From Antedon mediterranea (taxonomy: Eukaryota > Echinodermata > Crinoidea > Comatulida > Antedonidae): 64,000 nucleotides of DNA. The stretch lies in NCBI RefSeq assembly GCF_964355755.1, contig NC_092670.1, positions 11,283,201-11,347,200 of the forward strand, in the 5' to 3' direction. The stretch's first letter is position 1. Every line of letters begins with the position of its first letter. The position numbers and the translations under genes are program-made. Positions 10,801-20,512 of this stretch are shown piece after piece. Under the pieces are notes generated by a model. That model saw nothing but the letters and a program-made list of their open reading frames with translations, was not told the origin of the DNA and searched no databases.

Positions 10801-12352
10801 CGACTTAATGGCTGTTGGCCTTGTTTTTCGCGCAAATTGATAATGTTGAAGCATGCGTACTTCATCTTCATCTACTTTTTGTGACCGGAAAAAAGGCCAA
10901 TCAGAACGAATCTTGCGAATATATTCGCTAATGACAACCGTAATTATAATACACAAATAGATGTTGTAGCCTAAGCGCTAACTCAATTATAGAGGATATC
11001 TTAGCCAAGGATTTTTCTTTAACGTATAATTTTTAATTTTTAAGTGAAATTTTTATTGTTGGTTCCGATTTTGTTTCGAATTGTGCAAATGCTTTATTGT
11101 TTTATTATGTACAACAATTTCTTGTTAATTCTGGAAGATTTGATTGATGTTTCTGTTTTTTGTTTTTTTTTGTTTTAAAATGTTGTATTTGTTAATCTGA
11201 GGCGCCATAAAGCTATAGGTGGTTCCACGTTGTAAGGCGCATCTGTGTAATATACTGAATAAAAAAAATAACAATCATTTTTTCAATTCCATATTTACAA
11301 ATTGAAAGAACGCTTTAATTAGAGAATTATTTACATATTTTTCAGGCTTGAAATGCGTGTTCCATTTTTGGACCATCACCTTATATCCTACGTTCTATCC
11401 ATTCCTCAACAAGAACGCGGAATTCGCTTCGGTATAGAGAAGTATCTTCTTCGCAAAGCATTTGAAAAGACTGGAATGATTCCTGATGAGATCCTATGGA
11501 GACCCAAAGAAGGATTCAGTGACGGGGTTTCTTCCACTGAAAAATCCTGGAACGTCGCGTTGAAAGAGTTTGTAGAGGATAAGGTAGGTTAAATTGTAAT
11601 GAGTGAATATAAGATGATTGCGTAAGCGCACTTAGAGAAACGAAGGATCGGAATGTTTTGATTTCGACATTTCATTGTCAGAATAAACAGTATTTTCTCC
11701 ATACTATTAGGCCTAATATTCCGCGTGGCGATTATTTAGTCAGAATGATATTTTCCAATTTTACCATAAGCATAAAGTTATTTTTATTATTTATTTATTT
11801 TTTTTTTCTTCTCTTAATTTAAATATTTTGTAAAGGCAATCCCGTCACAAGATTGTAATCTTTTTGGGATTTGCCTTCGTCCATTTTCTTGTTTTATCAC
11901 TTGCCATTTTGTTTTTGTTACTTTTGTCTTTTGGACGTGAATATTAATGTTCCTTGAATTGAATTGAATTGAATTTATTTTTACGCGTACAAGACAAATA
12001 ATACTTCTGTTTTGTGCAGTCAGAAAATTGTATAAGTAAGCATACATGATACAGTAGCTTTATAGGTAGGCCTACACAGTAGGCACTCGATAAATTATCA
12101 TTTCACATAAATTAAATTCTGTAGGTTACTGAAATCATGATGAAAGAGGCACCGATACTGTACCCATTCAATACTCCGACAACAAAAGAAGCCTTCTATT
12201 ACAGACAAATATTTGAACGTCGATTTGGGAACCGATCTTCGTGGATTCCTTATACTTGGTTGCCCAAGTGGACAAATATGCAAGACCCATCTGCCCGTGG
12301 GATGAAGCACTATGAAAGTGTTCAAAGCCGTGAAGACACTAATCCTCGATAG
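4854..12352 (+). CDS. ASNS: Asparagine synthetase (glutamine-hydrolysing), copy 1, 8 exons, 566 aa
   Basis: Makes asparagine from aspartate, glutamine and ATP in the cytosol. Exons: 4854-5105, 5305-5451, 5642-5921, 6033-6125, 6732-6986, 7889-8096, 11346-11583, 12125-12352. All junctions are GT-AG and the 1701 coding bases close in frame; the human enzyme is about 560 aa. The class-II glutaminase domain starts with the nucleophile Cys2 (MCGIWG), then RHRGPD (25-30) and NGEIYN (76-81). The synthetase domain carries the ATP pyrophosphatase loop SGGLDSS (257-263), VPFLDHH and [10 protein letters not shown]. Oddities: the usual SGEGSDE is AGEGADE (362-368) and the usual TTxR is ITIR (336-339). The exon 6 donor, GG|GTTAGA, is weak but matches copy 2. 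Intron 6 is 3.2 kb and full of repeats. It forms a head-to-tail pair with 20513-25654. Confidence 0.95.
6181..6254. repeat. Imperfect hairpin in intron 4
   Basis: TTTTCAGTGCTTATATCAAT (left) and ATTGATAAGCACTGAAAA (right) are inverted around a centre that itself contains AGTACTACAATAAGTACT. It may be the core of a small foldback element. No target duplication is evident. Confidence 0.5.
7587..7813. mobile_element. Foldback element in intron 5 of copy 1 (about 70-bp inverted arms)
   Basis: Left arm 7587-7656 (T-run, CGTACATAAGTTGGGGACCC, then GAATAATTCATCAG) and right arm 7744-7813 are near-perfect inverted repeats about 87 bp apart. GACCCGGCA occurs directly repeated just outside both arms (about 7576-7584 and 7818-7826), possibly a target duplication. 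No coding capacity. The folded transcript would be a long hairpin inside the pre-mRNA. Confidence 0.75.
8292..8616. mobile_element. Short TIR element, complete copy (ends TACTCGGGGTAC)
   Basis: Begins TACTCGGGGTAC and ends GTACCCCGAGTA, so the termini are perfect 12-bp inverted repeats. The 178 bases from 8439 to 8616 recur at 9659-9836, the right end of a second, larger copy. Non-coding; superfamily unknown. Confidence 0.7.
8689..8763 (-). repeat. tRNA-Val-like sequence A (decayed)
   Basis: The reverse complement starts GGTTTCGTAGTGTAGTGG, has an AAC anticodon context (GCTTAACGC) and box B GGTTCGAGCCC. The T stem no longer pairs, so this is a tRNA-derived retroposon or pseudogene rather than a working gene. 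It lies just outside the two TIR elements, between 8616 and 8920. Confidence 0.7.
8984..9054 (-). repeat. tRNA-Val-like sequence B (best preserved of four)
   Basis: 71 nt. The acceptor stem GGTTTCG/CGAAACC pairs at all 7 positions; anticodon context CTTAACA (AAC, Val); box B GGTTCGAGCC; T stem with one mismatch. It is slightly short in the variable region. It could still be transcribed by RNA polymerase III, but its place in a repeat favours a tRNA-derived element. Confidence 0.6.
9265..9336 (-). repeat. tRNA-like sequence C
   Basis: The reverse complement starts GGCTTCTTGGCGTAGTGG and keeps box B GGTTCGAGCCC. The anticodon loop reads CTCAATA, and the acceptor stem is partly mismatched. Decayed member of the same cluster. 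Confidence 0.65.
9496..9567 (-). repeat. tRNA-like sequence D
   Basis: The reverse complement starts GGATTCTTGGCGTAGTGG, with anticodon context CTTAACA and a mutated box B (GATTCGAGCCC). Its surrounding unit is nearly identical to that of C. Confidence 0.65.
9937..10805. mobile_element. Non-autonomous element with AGTCGCGTG ends and GTCTGTCGGTC microsatellite ends
   Basis: Starts AGTCGCGTG and ends CACGCGACT (inverted). Just inside each end lies the same direct motif, TAGTTCACTATGTCGGTCGG followed by a GTCT/GTCG run and CGGTCCGGTATCACTATG (about 9957-10050 and 10705-10790). Part of the family recurs in reverse orientation near 13620-13690. It lies in intron 6 of copy 1. Confidence 0.5.
10241..10412. 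repeat. Apparently perfect 86-bp tandem duplication
   Basis: Unit 10241-10326 is repeated without visible change at 10327-10412 (begins AATAAAATTTGGTACTCATA). The identity points to a very recent duplication or an assembly artefact. Confidence 0.85.
11822..11977 (+). mobile_element. LINE 3' tail with (TTGAA)n end in intron 7 of copy 1
   Basis: The segment includes CACAAGATTGTAATC and GGGATTTGCCTTCG and ends in about four TTGAA units (near 11955-11977). Short-repeat tails of this kind are typical of CR1/L2-like non-LTR retrotransposons. Only the 3' end is present. Confidence 0.4.
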
Positions 12353-12469
12353 GTATTAGGCCTAAGCTATCATATGCAGATTGAAAAAAGGACCGGTAAA
12401 CTCGATATAGGAGCAAACTAGGTTTTGAAAACGTTAGCTGGGTTTATATTTACGGGCAGCTAGTTTAGT

Positions 12470-12605
12470 GGTTAATGACAACGCAAGGACGTAAGCGCAA
12501 CGCAAGGAATTTGACCAATTACAAAGCGATGGATCATCCGAACTTTCGCTTGCAATTGGTCAACTTGCGTTGCGTATTTGCGTCTAAGTTAACCAACTTT
12601 AAGGA
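12470..12605. mobile_element. Degenerate family-B MITE
   Basis: Contains GCAAGGACGTAAGCGCAACG, CCAATTACAAAGCGATGGAT and, inverted, CAATTGGTCAACTTGCGTTG, as in the intact copies at 19392 and 51868. The TIR ends are eroded. It lies just past the stop of copy 1. Beyond it, to 14088, I see only AT-rich sequence and one microsatellite. Confidence 0.55.
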
Positions 12606-12894
12606 GACAATGAGTAATATTACTTATAGGCTGTCAGTTCTCGGTTTTATGTGTGAGTTGTTCTTTTGAAATGAAGTTGAGTGAAACTACTGCAAAGGTA
12701 AAGAATTCCATGTTGTAATGATGCAAATGTAAAACAAAGACTCTACTAAAGGTATTAACGCTCAGGTACAGATATGGATTTTATATGCAATATCTGGTTA
12801 AATATAAATAAAACAAATATTGAACTGAAATAACGACGAAAAACACAAAAGTTTGCAAAATCCTGCAACATATAAAAGCCAGACAGACTTTTTC

Positions 12895-12960
<66 letters not shown>
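12895..12960. repeat. (AGT)22 microsatellite
   Basis: A pure 66-bp AGT run in the intergenic DNA after the first asparagine synthetase copy. The threonine-rich ORF across it on the minus strand is an artefact. Confidence 0.95.
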
Positions 12961-12961
<1 letters not shown>

Positions 12962-14089
12962 TCCGGTGACTCTAGAAAATACAAAAAAAAGAGTTACTGA
13001 GTAGGCCTATAGGCCTACAGTGGATAATTTTGGTATAGCACGAAAATAAAAATCTAGTTGAATAAAATAACCAGAAATGTAAAATTCAAGTTATATGCCT
13101 ATTACCTATTTCATCTGATAATATTTGTTACTACCGTTTATTTTTCCTAATTTTTTTAAAATGTCTCCCTATTTACAACATTTCTATACAAAAGAATAGG
13201 GATTTTACTGTGTAATTTGAACTATCTCCCACTTAAATAAGAAAATGCTTACAAAATCGTGTAGCACATGTTAAAACTCTTAAAAAAGTATGAAACATAG
13301 GGGAAATTAGGAGGCCTATATCGATAATAACGACATAATGATAATGACATTTTTCAAAACCATGGCTAATCGTGTCATTCTTTTGCTGTGCTAATCTTCA
13401 ATAGAAGAAATTGACAATTTAATGACGTGTTCCCATACAAAACCATCCTTTAAAATATTGAATAAATATCTGACAATACAATTTGAGTCACCCTGCTAAC
13501 AAATATAGAAAGACAGAAGCAGTGCACAAACACATGCGATCAACCACATGCCTCTCGCCATCCAGGCGGAGGTAATACTGTAATAACATATACATGGCTG
13601 CAGTTGCGTGCTCAAATTTGAGTTAGTGTTTACCGACCGACCAACATAGTGAGCAGCTGTAGAGTCGCGTTTGCACGACGCCACTAAAAAAGACCACATG
13701 TAACAATTTCCCAAACGGCGGCGCCCCGTACAACGTTAAGTTGATTTCACCACGATACACATTCCACTGGAAAACAGGTTATCGTGGCAGAGAGAGAGTC
13801 GTATGTGTCTGTCCACACCGAATTGGTTTAATTTCACCGAAAGTAAAAACTGATCATGTAAGTATGGCATGGAAATTGTCTCTGATGGTCTCAGTATAAG
13901 TAGAAATATAAAAAAAAAATGCAATGCCTAAATTACACAAATAAGAGTAGGCACTTCTTTAAGGAAAATGCCAAAATAACCGTAAGTTATTTCGTTTACT
14001 TAAAGGTGGTAACTCTTTTCACAGGAAAAACATACACATTTAAATTCTCTAAATGATGAAGGGTTATTACAATAAGTCTTTGTAAATGG

Positions 14090-14160
14090 GTTGAGTGCTG
14101 AACAAGATTGAACCCAGGACCTTGGGACCAATAGGTGATCATAGCCACCAACCAATAAAT
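14090..14160 (-). repeat. Possible tRNA-derived SINE head
   Basis: The reverse complement has a box B-like GGGTTCAATC preceded by GGTTGGTGGCTATGATCACC, in tRNA-like spacing. Weak call; no cloverleaf was established. Confidence 0.25.
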
Positions 14161-14513
14161 CAACTCCTACTTTATACTATAAAGTTTTGTTTTTTTTACC
14201 AGACCTAACCAAACATTCCAACATTTAAAAAAACCAATTTAAAAAGCATGTATATAGCATTTTCAGTTACCAGTTTTTGTTACGCTAATCTAAAAATAAT
14301 TTCATGGCGATTCATTAAATATTAACTAACTTAGAGTAAATCATCAATTTGATCAAAACCTACTCAATATTCTATTTAAACTATTATATACACAAGTGGC
14401 TTTACTACCCGTTTGCTGTCTCAAATAACATCAATATTAGTTTTTTTATGGTTATTGTTTATATTGAACTTAACAGTACATACATTATTTATCTGAATTT
14501 AAATTTCTCTTTA

Positions 14514-14887
14514 AGCCGATTTTCCACTAGGCGAATTTGTTCGCGCGAATCGAAAGCGTCATGCTATGCACATGCGTATTCGCGTTTCTGTCTGTCATAC
14601 TGCCTTCTTCGACGAATTCTAGTTCCTTTGATTTTTCGCTTCAGCGAAATTTACTCGTTCGAATTGTTTCTACTTTTTGCGAAGCGAAATTTTGCGCTAC
14701 CAATCAGAGCTCAGGAAATGAGCTATGACGCTTTCATGAGCACTCATGCGAATCGAAATGCTCATCAACCACGCGAGGAACATGAACGTCGCAGCTATTC
14801 GCTATGTAGTGGAAAGAGAGTAGGCGATTTTTTTCTCTTCGAAACGTTGGATTCGCGCGAACAAATTCGCCTAGTGGAAAATCAGCT
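14514..14887. mobile_element. MITE with TTA duplication and about 36-bp terminal inverted repeats (family C)
   Basis: Starts AGCCGATTTTCCACTAGGCG and ends with its near-exact inverse; TTA lies at 14511-14513 and 14888-14890. The ends (AGC...CCACTAG) resemble family B, but the interior (TTCGCGCGAATCG, GCGAAGCGAAAT) differs. The 192-codon frame across it is not a gene. Confidence 0.8.
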
Positions 14888-15081
14888 TTATTCAGGAAAT
14901 CATATCCGTAGGGAATGTCATTATTAATCATCTTAAAACCCAAATCGCAGATTGTAAGAGTTAAATTTATTTAAGCGACAAAAAAAAGTTTTTTTTTCAT
15001 TTTTAAAGAAGCTTCGATTCTACAATACAATTCTCGTTTACAGAAACGCACTATTACAGTAAGTTACTAAAATTAAAAAAG

Positions 15082-16857
15082 TTAAAAATAAAAAAATAAT
15101 TTCCATGCTTTCCAAGCACTCTTCTTACTCTTACCGAAAAATGAGGATGTAGTGTCACAACCTGAAAAAGCATGGAAAAGTGGAAGGGCGCATGCCATGC
15201 TTTCACCTAGATGTCTACACATGTTGTTGATGTTATAGTAACAGAAGTGATTACCAGTGCCGAATGCAACCCACAGTTTCAGTTCAGGAAATCGATGGCA
15301 AAGATTGAAAAATTGACCAATTAGAATGATGATAATGTCAGTATCCACAGTTCGCACCATGATTTGTCTTGCACCATGCTCCAACGAGTGCACCAAATGA
15401 ATTACAATCCTGGTATCTGCTTCTTCTTGTGTTGAGTTACTCATGTTGTTTCCTTTAAATATGACTGATGTACCCTTTGTTATGTACACATTCTTGTTGT
15501 CTGTAAATGATTGTTGTTCAACTAACTCAGACAAATATAGGAATAGTTCCTCTTTGTTTTTGGAATTAAGAAGGAAGTCTTTCCACTTGACAGGTGTCTT
15601 GGTTTTTGGTTCTACTTTTAAGCGTACACCTTTACCTCTCTTCTCTCTAGTAGATTCTTTAATGCTTGATGAAATATATCTATCCCACACAACATCTATG
15701 CGGCTGGTTGTCAATAATTCACGCTTAATAAAACCTAAAAATACTTGCTGGCCAAATTCAAGAAAGGTAGGCGCAGTGGGCAAAGTGTGTATAAGAGTTC
15801 CTCCGTCAAATATTTTTGCATCAAAGCGGTTTGGTGGTTCTTCTTTTTGACCGTCACAGTTAAGACATTTCAGTAACTCTGACTTTGTCCCAAAGCGAAG
15901 CTTACCATCGTCTGAGAGAGCAGGTGGATAAAATTGGTTCTCATGTGAGAAAAAAACAGCAAGGTCGCCGTCTCTTTGCTGGTTTGCAATGTATAATCGA
16001 GCAAACAGACTAATCTCATCGCGAGCAGCACTTAACTTATTATTTTTCTGTTTGCATTTAGGCTTTCTTGATTTCAGTAGTGCCAGTGAATTTTTCTTTA
16101 TGGAATCGTGGATTGACTTGCTTTTGTCTTCAAGTACTTCTTTCTTAAACGTATTGTAACGTGATTTTCCTATTTTCTCTACCGTTCGAACGGTGGTAAT
16201 AACCGACTTTTCTGCACAATATCTGGTGTTCAAAATCAGCAGCTCTGGACAGTCATCTTGAAACGGATTTCCAAATCCTCTGATTACTTCAATCAAACTC
16301 TTGCTTTGTTTTTGAAAGGTTAGCTGCGTTGAAAGGCCCTCTTCATGGTGATTGAAATTTACTTCAGGATCTTCTGGTCGCGTGTAACCCTCTTCAAACT
16401 CTGTTAAAAGCCGTGCCTGTTCTGGTCCACTAATCATCCATCTTTTGAATGCAGTAGGATTTTCAGTAAGGCCCACAGGTCCTCCTTTACCCTTAACCTT
16501 TGCATTATCCTGCTCATGTGCCTGATCTCTGGGGATACAGGAGAATCTGTTGTTATTCTTGTTAACAACCCAATTTTTGTAGATATCTTCCTTGATAGCA
16601 GATGGTAGTGCTTTCATGTCACGGATGTGAACACTTACCCAACGACTGTAATTCTGATGGTCAAATGCGAAAAACAGGTAGATAAGTGCTTCAAGGGCTT
16701 CTACAAAAAGTGGGAAGTTTCTTTCACGATGCGCTCGGATAAAAATAAGTATGAGGACTTCGGAATTTAGGACAATGTCCCAAAATTGAAAAGTAGGACT
16801 TTTATCAATCATGTCGAGTCGCCATCCTTCGAAGCTTGTATTCTCGTTACTGAACAT
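15082..16857 (-). CDS. Transposon-associated multicopy protein with FEN1/XPG-like nuclease signature (591 codons, truncated)
   Basis: An uninterrupted frame in a single exon. It resembles a highly repeated uncharacterised family of marine invertebrates and fish, with hallmarks FAFDHQNYSRW (63-73), DQAHEQDNAKVKG (111-123), VGLTENP, HAFSGCDTTSSFFGK (562-576). I also see the acid spacing of a PIN/FEN nuclease: DGG (351), WDRY (D392), EEADTR (E479, D481), VDTDI (D505, D507) and GCD (D568), like the FEN1 GCDY turn. The nuclease reading is inference. The frame stays open about 26 codons upstream (to near 16935) without an ATG, and the 3' end runs into AT-rich DNA straight after the GCD motif, so it seems cut at both ends. 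Host domestication is possible but unsupported. Confidence 0.75.
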   Translation of the reverse strand: MFSNENTSFEGWRLDMIDKSPTFQFWDIVLNSEVLILIFIRAHRERNFPLFVEALEALIYLFFAFDHQNYSRWVSVHIRDMKALPSAIKEDIYKNWVVNKNNNRFSCIPRDQAHEQDNAKVKGKGGPVGLTENPTAFKRWMISGPEQARLLTEFEEGYTRPEDPEVNFNHHEEGLSTQLTFQKQSKSLIEVIRGFGNPFQDDCPELLILNTRYCAEKSVITTVRTVEKIGKSRYNTFKKEVLEDKSKSIHDSIKKNSLALLKSRKPKCKQKNNKLSAARDEISLFARLYIANQQRDGDLAVFFSHENQFYPPALSDDGKLRFGTKSELLKCLNCDGQKEEPPNRFDAKIFDGGTLIHTLPTAPTFLEFGQQVFLGFIKRELLTTSRIDVVWDRYISSSIKESTREKRGKGVRLKVEPKTKTPVKWKDFLLNSKNKEELFLYLSELVEQQSFTDNKNVYITKGTSVIFKGNNMSNSTQEEADTRIVIHLVHSLEHGARQIMVRTVDTDIIIILIGQFFNLCHRFPELKLWVAFGTGNHFCYYNINNMCRHLGESMACALPLFHAFSGCDTTSSFFGKSKKSAWKAWKLFFYF

Positions 16858-16935
16858 TTCACTTTTCTCGTAAGCCTCACGCTGTAGCTTATGTAGTACA
16901 AGAGATGTTACTTGGTGGGCATGACTTCATAAACT

Positions 16936-19388
16936 TTTAGCCAATCAGAATGCCGGATTTTATGAATACTCATTTTGGAGGGAAATCTTTGTCTAGGTAA
17001 TACTATAGTAATTGATTGTATATAAAAGAGGTTCTATGGACCTTAAATAATGAAATCATTGTTATTATTAGTATTTATTATTCTCAAATAGAAACTATTA
17101 TAACAAATATTGTGATTTATTTTAACTGGTCTTTGGAACGTTAAAAAATAGATTATGTCGAAAAGGCACTGCTTCTCTATAACACTGAAGTTAGTTGTAG
17201 TGATATAAAACAAAATTTAAGTCAAAAGTTAATATAATTACTTCTGGTCAATTGACAAATTCAGTCATTACCTTAATTAATACAAAAATATATATTTTTG
17301 ACAATTTAAGCCCAATATTTTGATGTTATGCGCATTCGGTAACGAAATTTGAGGTTATCGGGTCAAAGGTCAATATTATGATTTCCAGTCACTTTTGGGA
17401 AAAATAGTTCGTTAGACCAAATACTAACATGTATATTGTGAATATTTTAAGACCAACCTCATGTTTCTACTGTCAGTAGTTATCGAGATATGACCATACT
17501 AGGGTCAAAGGTCACAATTCCGGAAATGATGATTCATGATGTTGTATTAGAGTGAATAGAAACATATGTGTTCTAAGCAATTTAACACTAAAATGAACTC
17601 TGTACCCCTACCGGTTACTAAGATATGGACCATCATTTTGTTTTGGCGGCCATTTTGAAAATACTCCAAATATGGTCATAAAATACATTTTTTTTCTTGG
17701 CTACAGTGATTTTTTTAATCTGTATGTCCAAGTGAACATATGTGCAAAATTTGAAAACTTTGTCATCCGTGTAACGTTTTTGACCATTTTTTCCCTTAAG
17801 GCACCCCACTATACAGATTACACACTTTTTCATCCTTCACAGGAAATTTACAAATGGCCGCAGTTCAATAATGAAGATATTGAAAATTTAACTAATAATT
17901 CATATTATAAAGGGGTTTAAGATTAGTCCTTTGTAGGATATAGACAAGTTTCTTCGTAAATTCTTGAAATGACAGGTAATTGTTATTGTTATACTCGCAA
18001 TACAATTATACTTGACATAAAAATTGTTTCAGACAAAGTTTTATCTTTCTCACCGTGCGCCTCATACCCAGTGAATCCCATCTAAAAACATGTTACTGCG
18101 CCGTCGAGTTTTCGTATAGGCCTATTTATACAATGTAAGCCTATATATTCATAGAAGAGAATAATAAAATATCGGTAACGACGATACAATACCTTTTATA
18201 TTATTATTGTATTTCAAAAGTTTTCAAGTGATGGTAAAATAGAAATATTCAATAGGCTTCCTAAAGTGAAATGGATGGATGAATGCGTTCATTCATTGCG
18301 CTATTCGTTAAGCATTAACAATCTAAAAGCTCAATAAGTCCAAGGTAGTATGCCTATTTCAATAGCAGACAGAGTGCCTATAATAATAGGTCAATGATTT
18401 TATCAAACGCATTCAATTGTGGACGACCTACAACGGTAAGTAATCAACAAAATAATTTAACCAAGTAAGTGATTAAGTAAGTTTTAGGTTGTTTTAATAT
18501 TGCCATCCTAGATTATTAGATAATCCCTGTTTTGATACGAATTTCAGTAAAGTCGTTTCTTCTGAAAATGCAGATGCATGCACGGAGCGACTTTGAAAAT
18601 GGTGGTTTGATAGATATTTTAATACTTTTTTCCGAATGGCAATTAGAACTCATTGGGGAGACCGTACCCACAAAGAACCCTCAGTGGCCAACTAATGTGC
18701 CATGGCACAATACAATCGACTATAGAATGTCATGCTGCTGACCGGATAGTTGAAACATTGAGAGTTATATCCAAACAGGTTTATAAATTATGATTTTGAT
18801 AATTGGGCTAATATGAATTGACACTTAATCCAACCAACTGTATGGATGTCGCCTTTCAAAGCCCCACCTTTCCATAACATGATTTTATGTGGACAAGAAG
18901 TGACACACAGTCAACATACTGAAGAGTCTGTGGTCAATCAATTTAATTATTGAGTTCACCAATCATAATCGATGGATTAATCGTTTATTCAATTCAATAT
19001 TTCTCCACACATACCGTATATTCAATTAAATTTCTTTTTATTTCGGAAATATCATCCAGATTAATAAACAGTAAAAAAAACTTGAAACTTAAGTATAGAA
19101 TGCTTCTCCATCTACAATACATTATGGAGCATATGTTTGCAAATTTTAAATTGATTATTCGAATTGTCGCTTGTCATTGGTGAACACGTTTGCGTTGCGT
19201 TGTGTCCTAGTAATGGGAACCAAGCTTGACAGCGATGCAGCAGAAAATAAATGTAACGGACTTCAATAAACCTATGTCTATTTAAATTAAGTCAATTGAA
19301 CAAAACTGACTATAGAGTTCACCTATCCATAACCTACTGAACAGTGAAAGCATACCACAGGTCAGTAATTCGAGTAATGATTTATATA
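16936..19388. other. Gene-free stretch, probably part old repeat
   Basis: 17330-17640 repeats the themes GGTCAAAGGTCA, TACTAAGATATGGACCATCA and GGCGGCCATTTTG, a style common in old transposon flanks, and may belong to the element carrying the 591-codon frame. No exon, RNA gene or clear repeat boundary seen; 17930-19388 looks unique. Confidence 0.35.
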
Positions 19389-19391
19389 TTA

Positions 19392-19740
19392 TGCTTGGTT
19401 TCCACTAGAGACGCAACACAAGGACGTAACGCAACGCAAGTGAATTGACAAGCGATGGATTATTCGAACGGTCGTTTGTCATTATAGTTAAGCGTGGTTC
19501 CCACTAGCGACGCAATGTAACGCAATCTACGCAACGTAAGAAAATGCCCTTACAATCATTGTGTTTTCCCCCGACTGCGTGAAATCAAACCTACGATGTT
19601 TGCAGCACTGTTGCGTCGTCGGTTGATTACGCAATACAGCACTTTGCGTCAATACACCGTTGCGTCCTAGTGGAAACCACGCTTCAACACGCTTGCGTTG
19701 CGTTTACGTCCTTGCGTTACGTTCCAGTGGAAACCAAGCT
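19392..19740. mobile_element. Family-B MITE split by a second MITE
   Basis: Outer ends TGCTTGGTTTCCACTAGAG and GGAAACCAAGCT are flanked by TTA at 19389-19391 and 19741-19743. The interior shows GGACGTAACGCAACGCAAG and its inverse. It is interrupted at 19491-19683 by another element with similar ends, so insertion order is readable: the outer element is older. Confidence 0.85.
19491..19683. mobile_element. MITE nested inside the previous MITE
   Basis: Ends AGCGTGGTTCCCACTAGCG and CCTAGTGGAAACCACGCT; flanks TTA (19488-19490) and TCA (19684-19686), one mismatch. The interior (TGCAGCACTGTTGCGTCGTC) differs from the host element, so this is a related but distinct subfamily. Confidence 0.8.
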
Positions 19741-20302
19741 TTATTAAGCGGCACGAATAGGTATCATAGCCATTAGTCATCAAAGCTGGTTTTCCCTGCT
19801 GATTACTACGGTACGGTACCGATGCTACAAATGTCCTCCACTTTTTGTGCAACCGATTTTTTGATCAAATTTATCATTTTTTTCAACATTTATATATTCA
19901 GCTTCTTGCGACAGCACCTTTATGATATAATGTTCTAAAAAATCAAATGACCCTTTTTATTGCAGCCTCCTTTCCTCCATTTCGATACGATTTCCAACGG
20001 CCTTTTGCAATTCCAGTTACTTAAATTCCGCGCGCATTCACGTTGTATTGTTAACCTTGCTCTGCTACCATTTTAAAATATAATAGTTAATTATATCTTA
20101 ACCGTAATATAGTAATATTAAATAACGATTATTTATTTACCTAACGTTTTGCCAACTATCAGTTGGCTTTCTCAAAGTGTAGTGACACGTATGTCACCGT
20201 TGACATCTAGATGACGGGTCAACACATTGGTCCACACTTGACTGAGTTTGTAACCGCCCTAATCTCAATGAACAAATGAACTATTCTTCTGAACAATCAC
20301 TA

Positions 20303-20447
20303 TGCTTGGTTCCCATTAGACGCAACGTAAGTGAGTTGACCAATCACAAACGATGGATTATTCGAACTGACGTTTGTCATTGGTCAACAACCTTAGGCCC
20401 TACATTGCGTTTACGTCCCTGCGTTGCGTCCTAGTGGGAACCAAGCT
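20303..20447. mobile_element. Family-B MITE just upstream of second asparagine synthetase gene
   Basis: Ends TGCTTGGTTCCCATTAGACG and CCTAGTGGGAACCAAGCT; the flanks CTA/TGA are one base off TTA each. It ends 65 bp before the ATG at 20513, mirroring the element at 4603-4757 before copy 1. Confidence 0.75.
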
Positions 20448-20474
20448 TGATTATTTTACAACTATTATTTAAGG

Positions 20475-20512
20475 TACTGTTTTGTTTGTATCTTTAAAGA
20501 AGTTACGTCATA
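20475..20512 (+). promoter_or_regulatory. Conserved pre-ATG segment of copy 2 with TTACGTCAT
   Basis: Matches 4816-4853 at all but one or two bases. The bZIP-like TTACGTCAT lies at 20503-20511, two bases before the ATG. See the copy 1 entry for interpretation and the alternative. Confidence 0.4.

Noticed and set aside
12781-12984. Poly-threonine ORF
   Set aside because: Translation of the AGT microsatellite.
14349-14927. 192-codon plus-strand ORF
   Set aside because: Mostly spans the MITE 14514-14887; the composition follows the inverted repeats.
20130-20230. Penelope-like or other retroelement fragment (AACGTTTTGCCAACTATCAG)
   Set aside because: Reminiscent of repeats with self-complementary CAACTATCAGTTGG, but no reverse transcriptase or second copy in the window.
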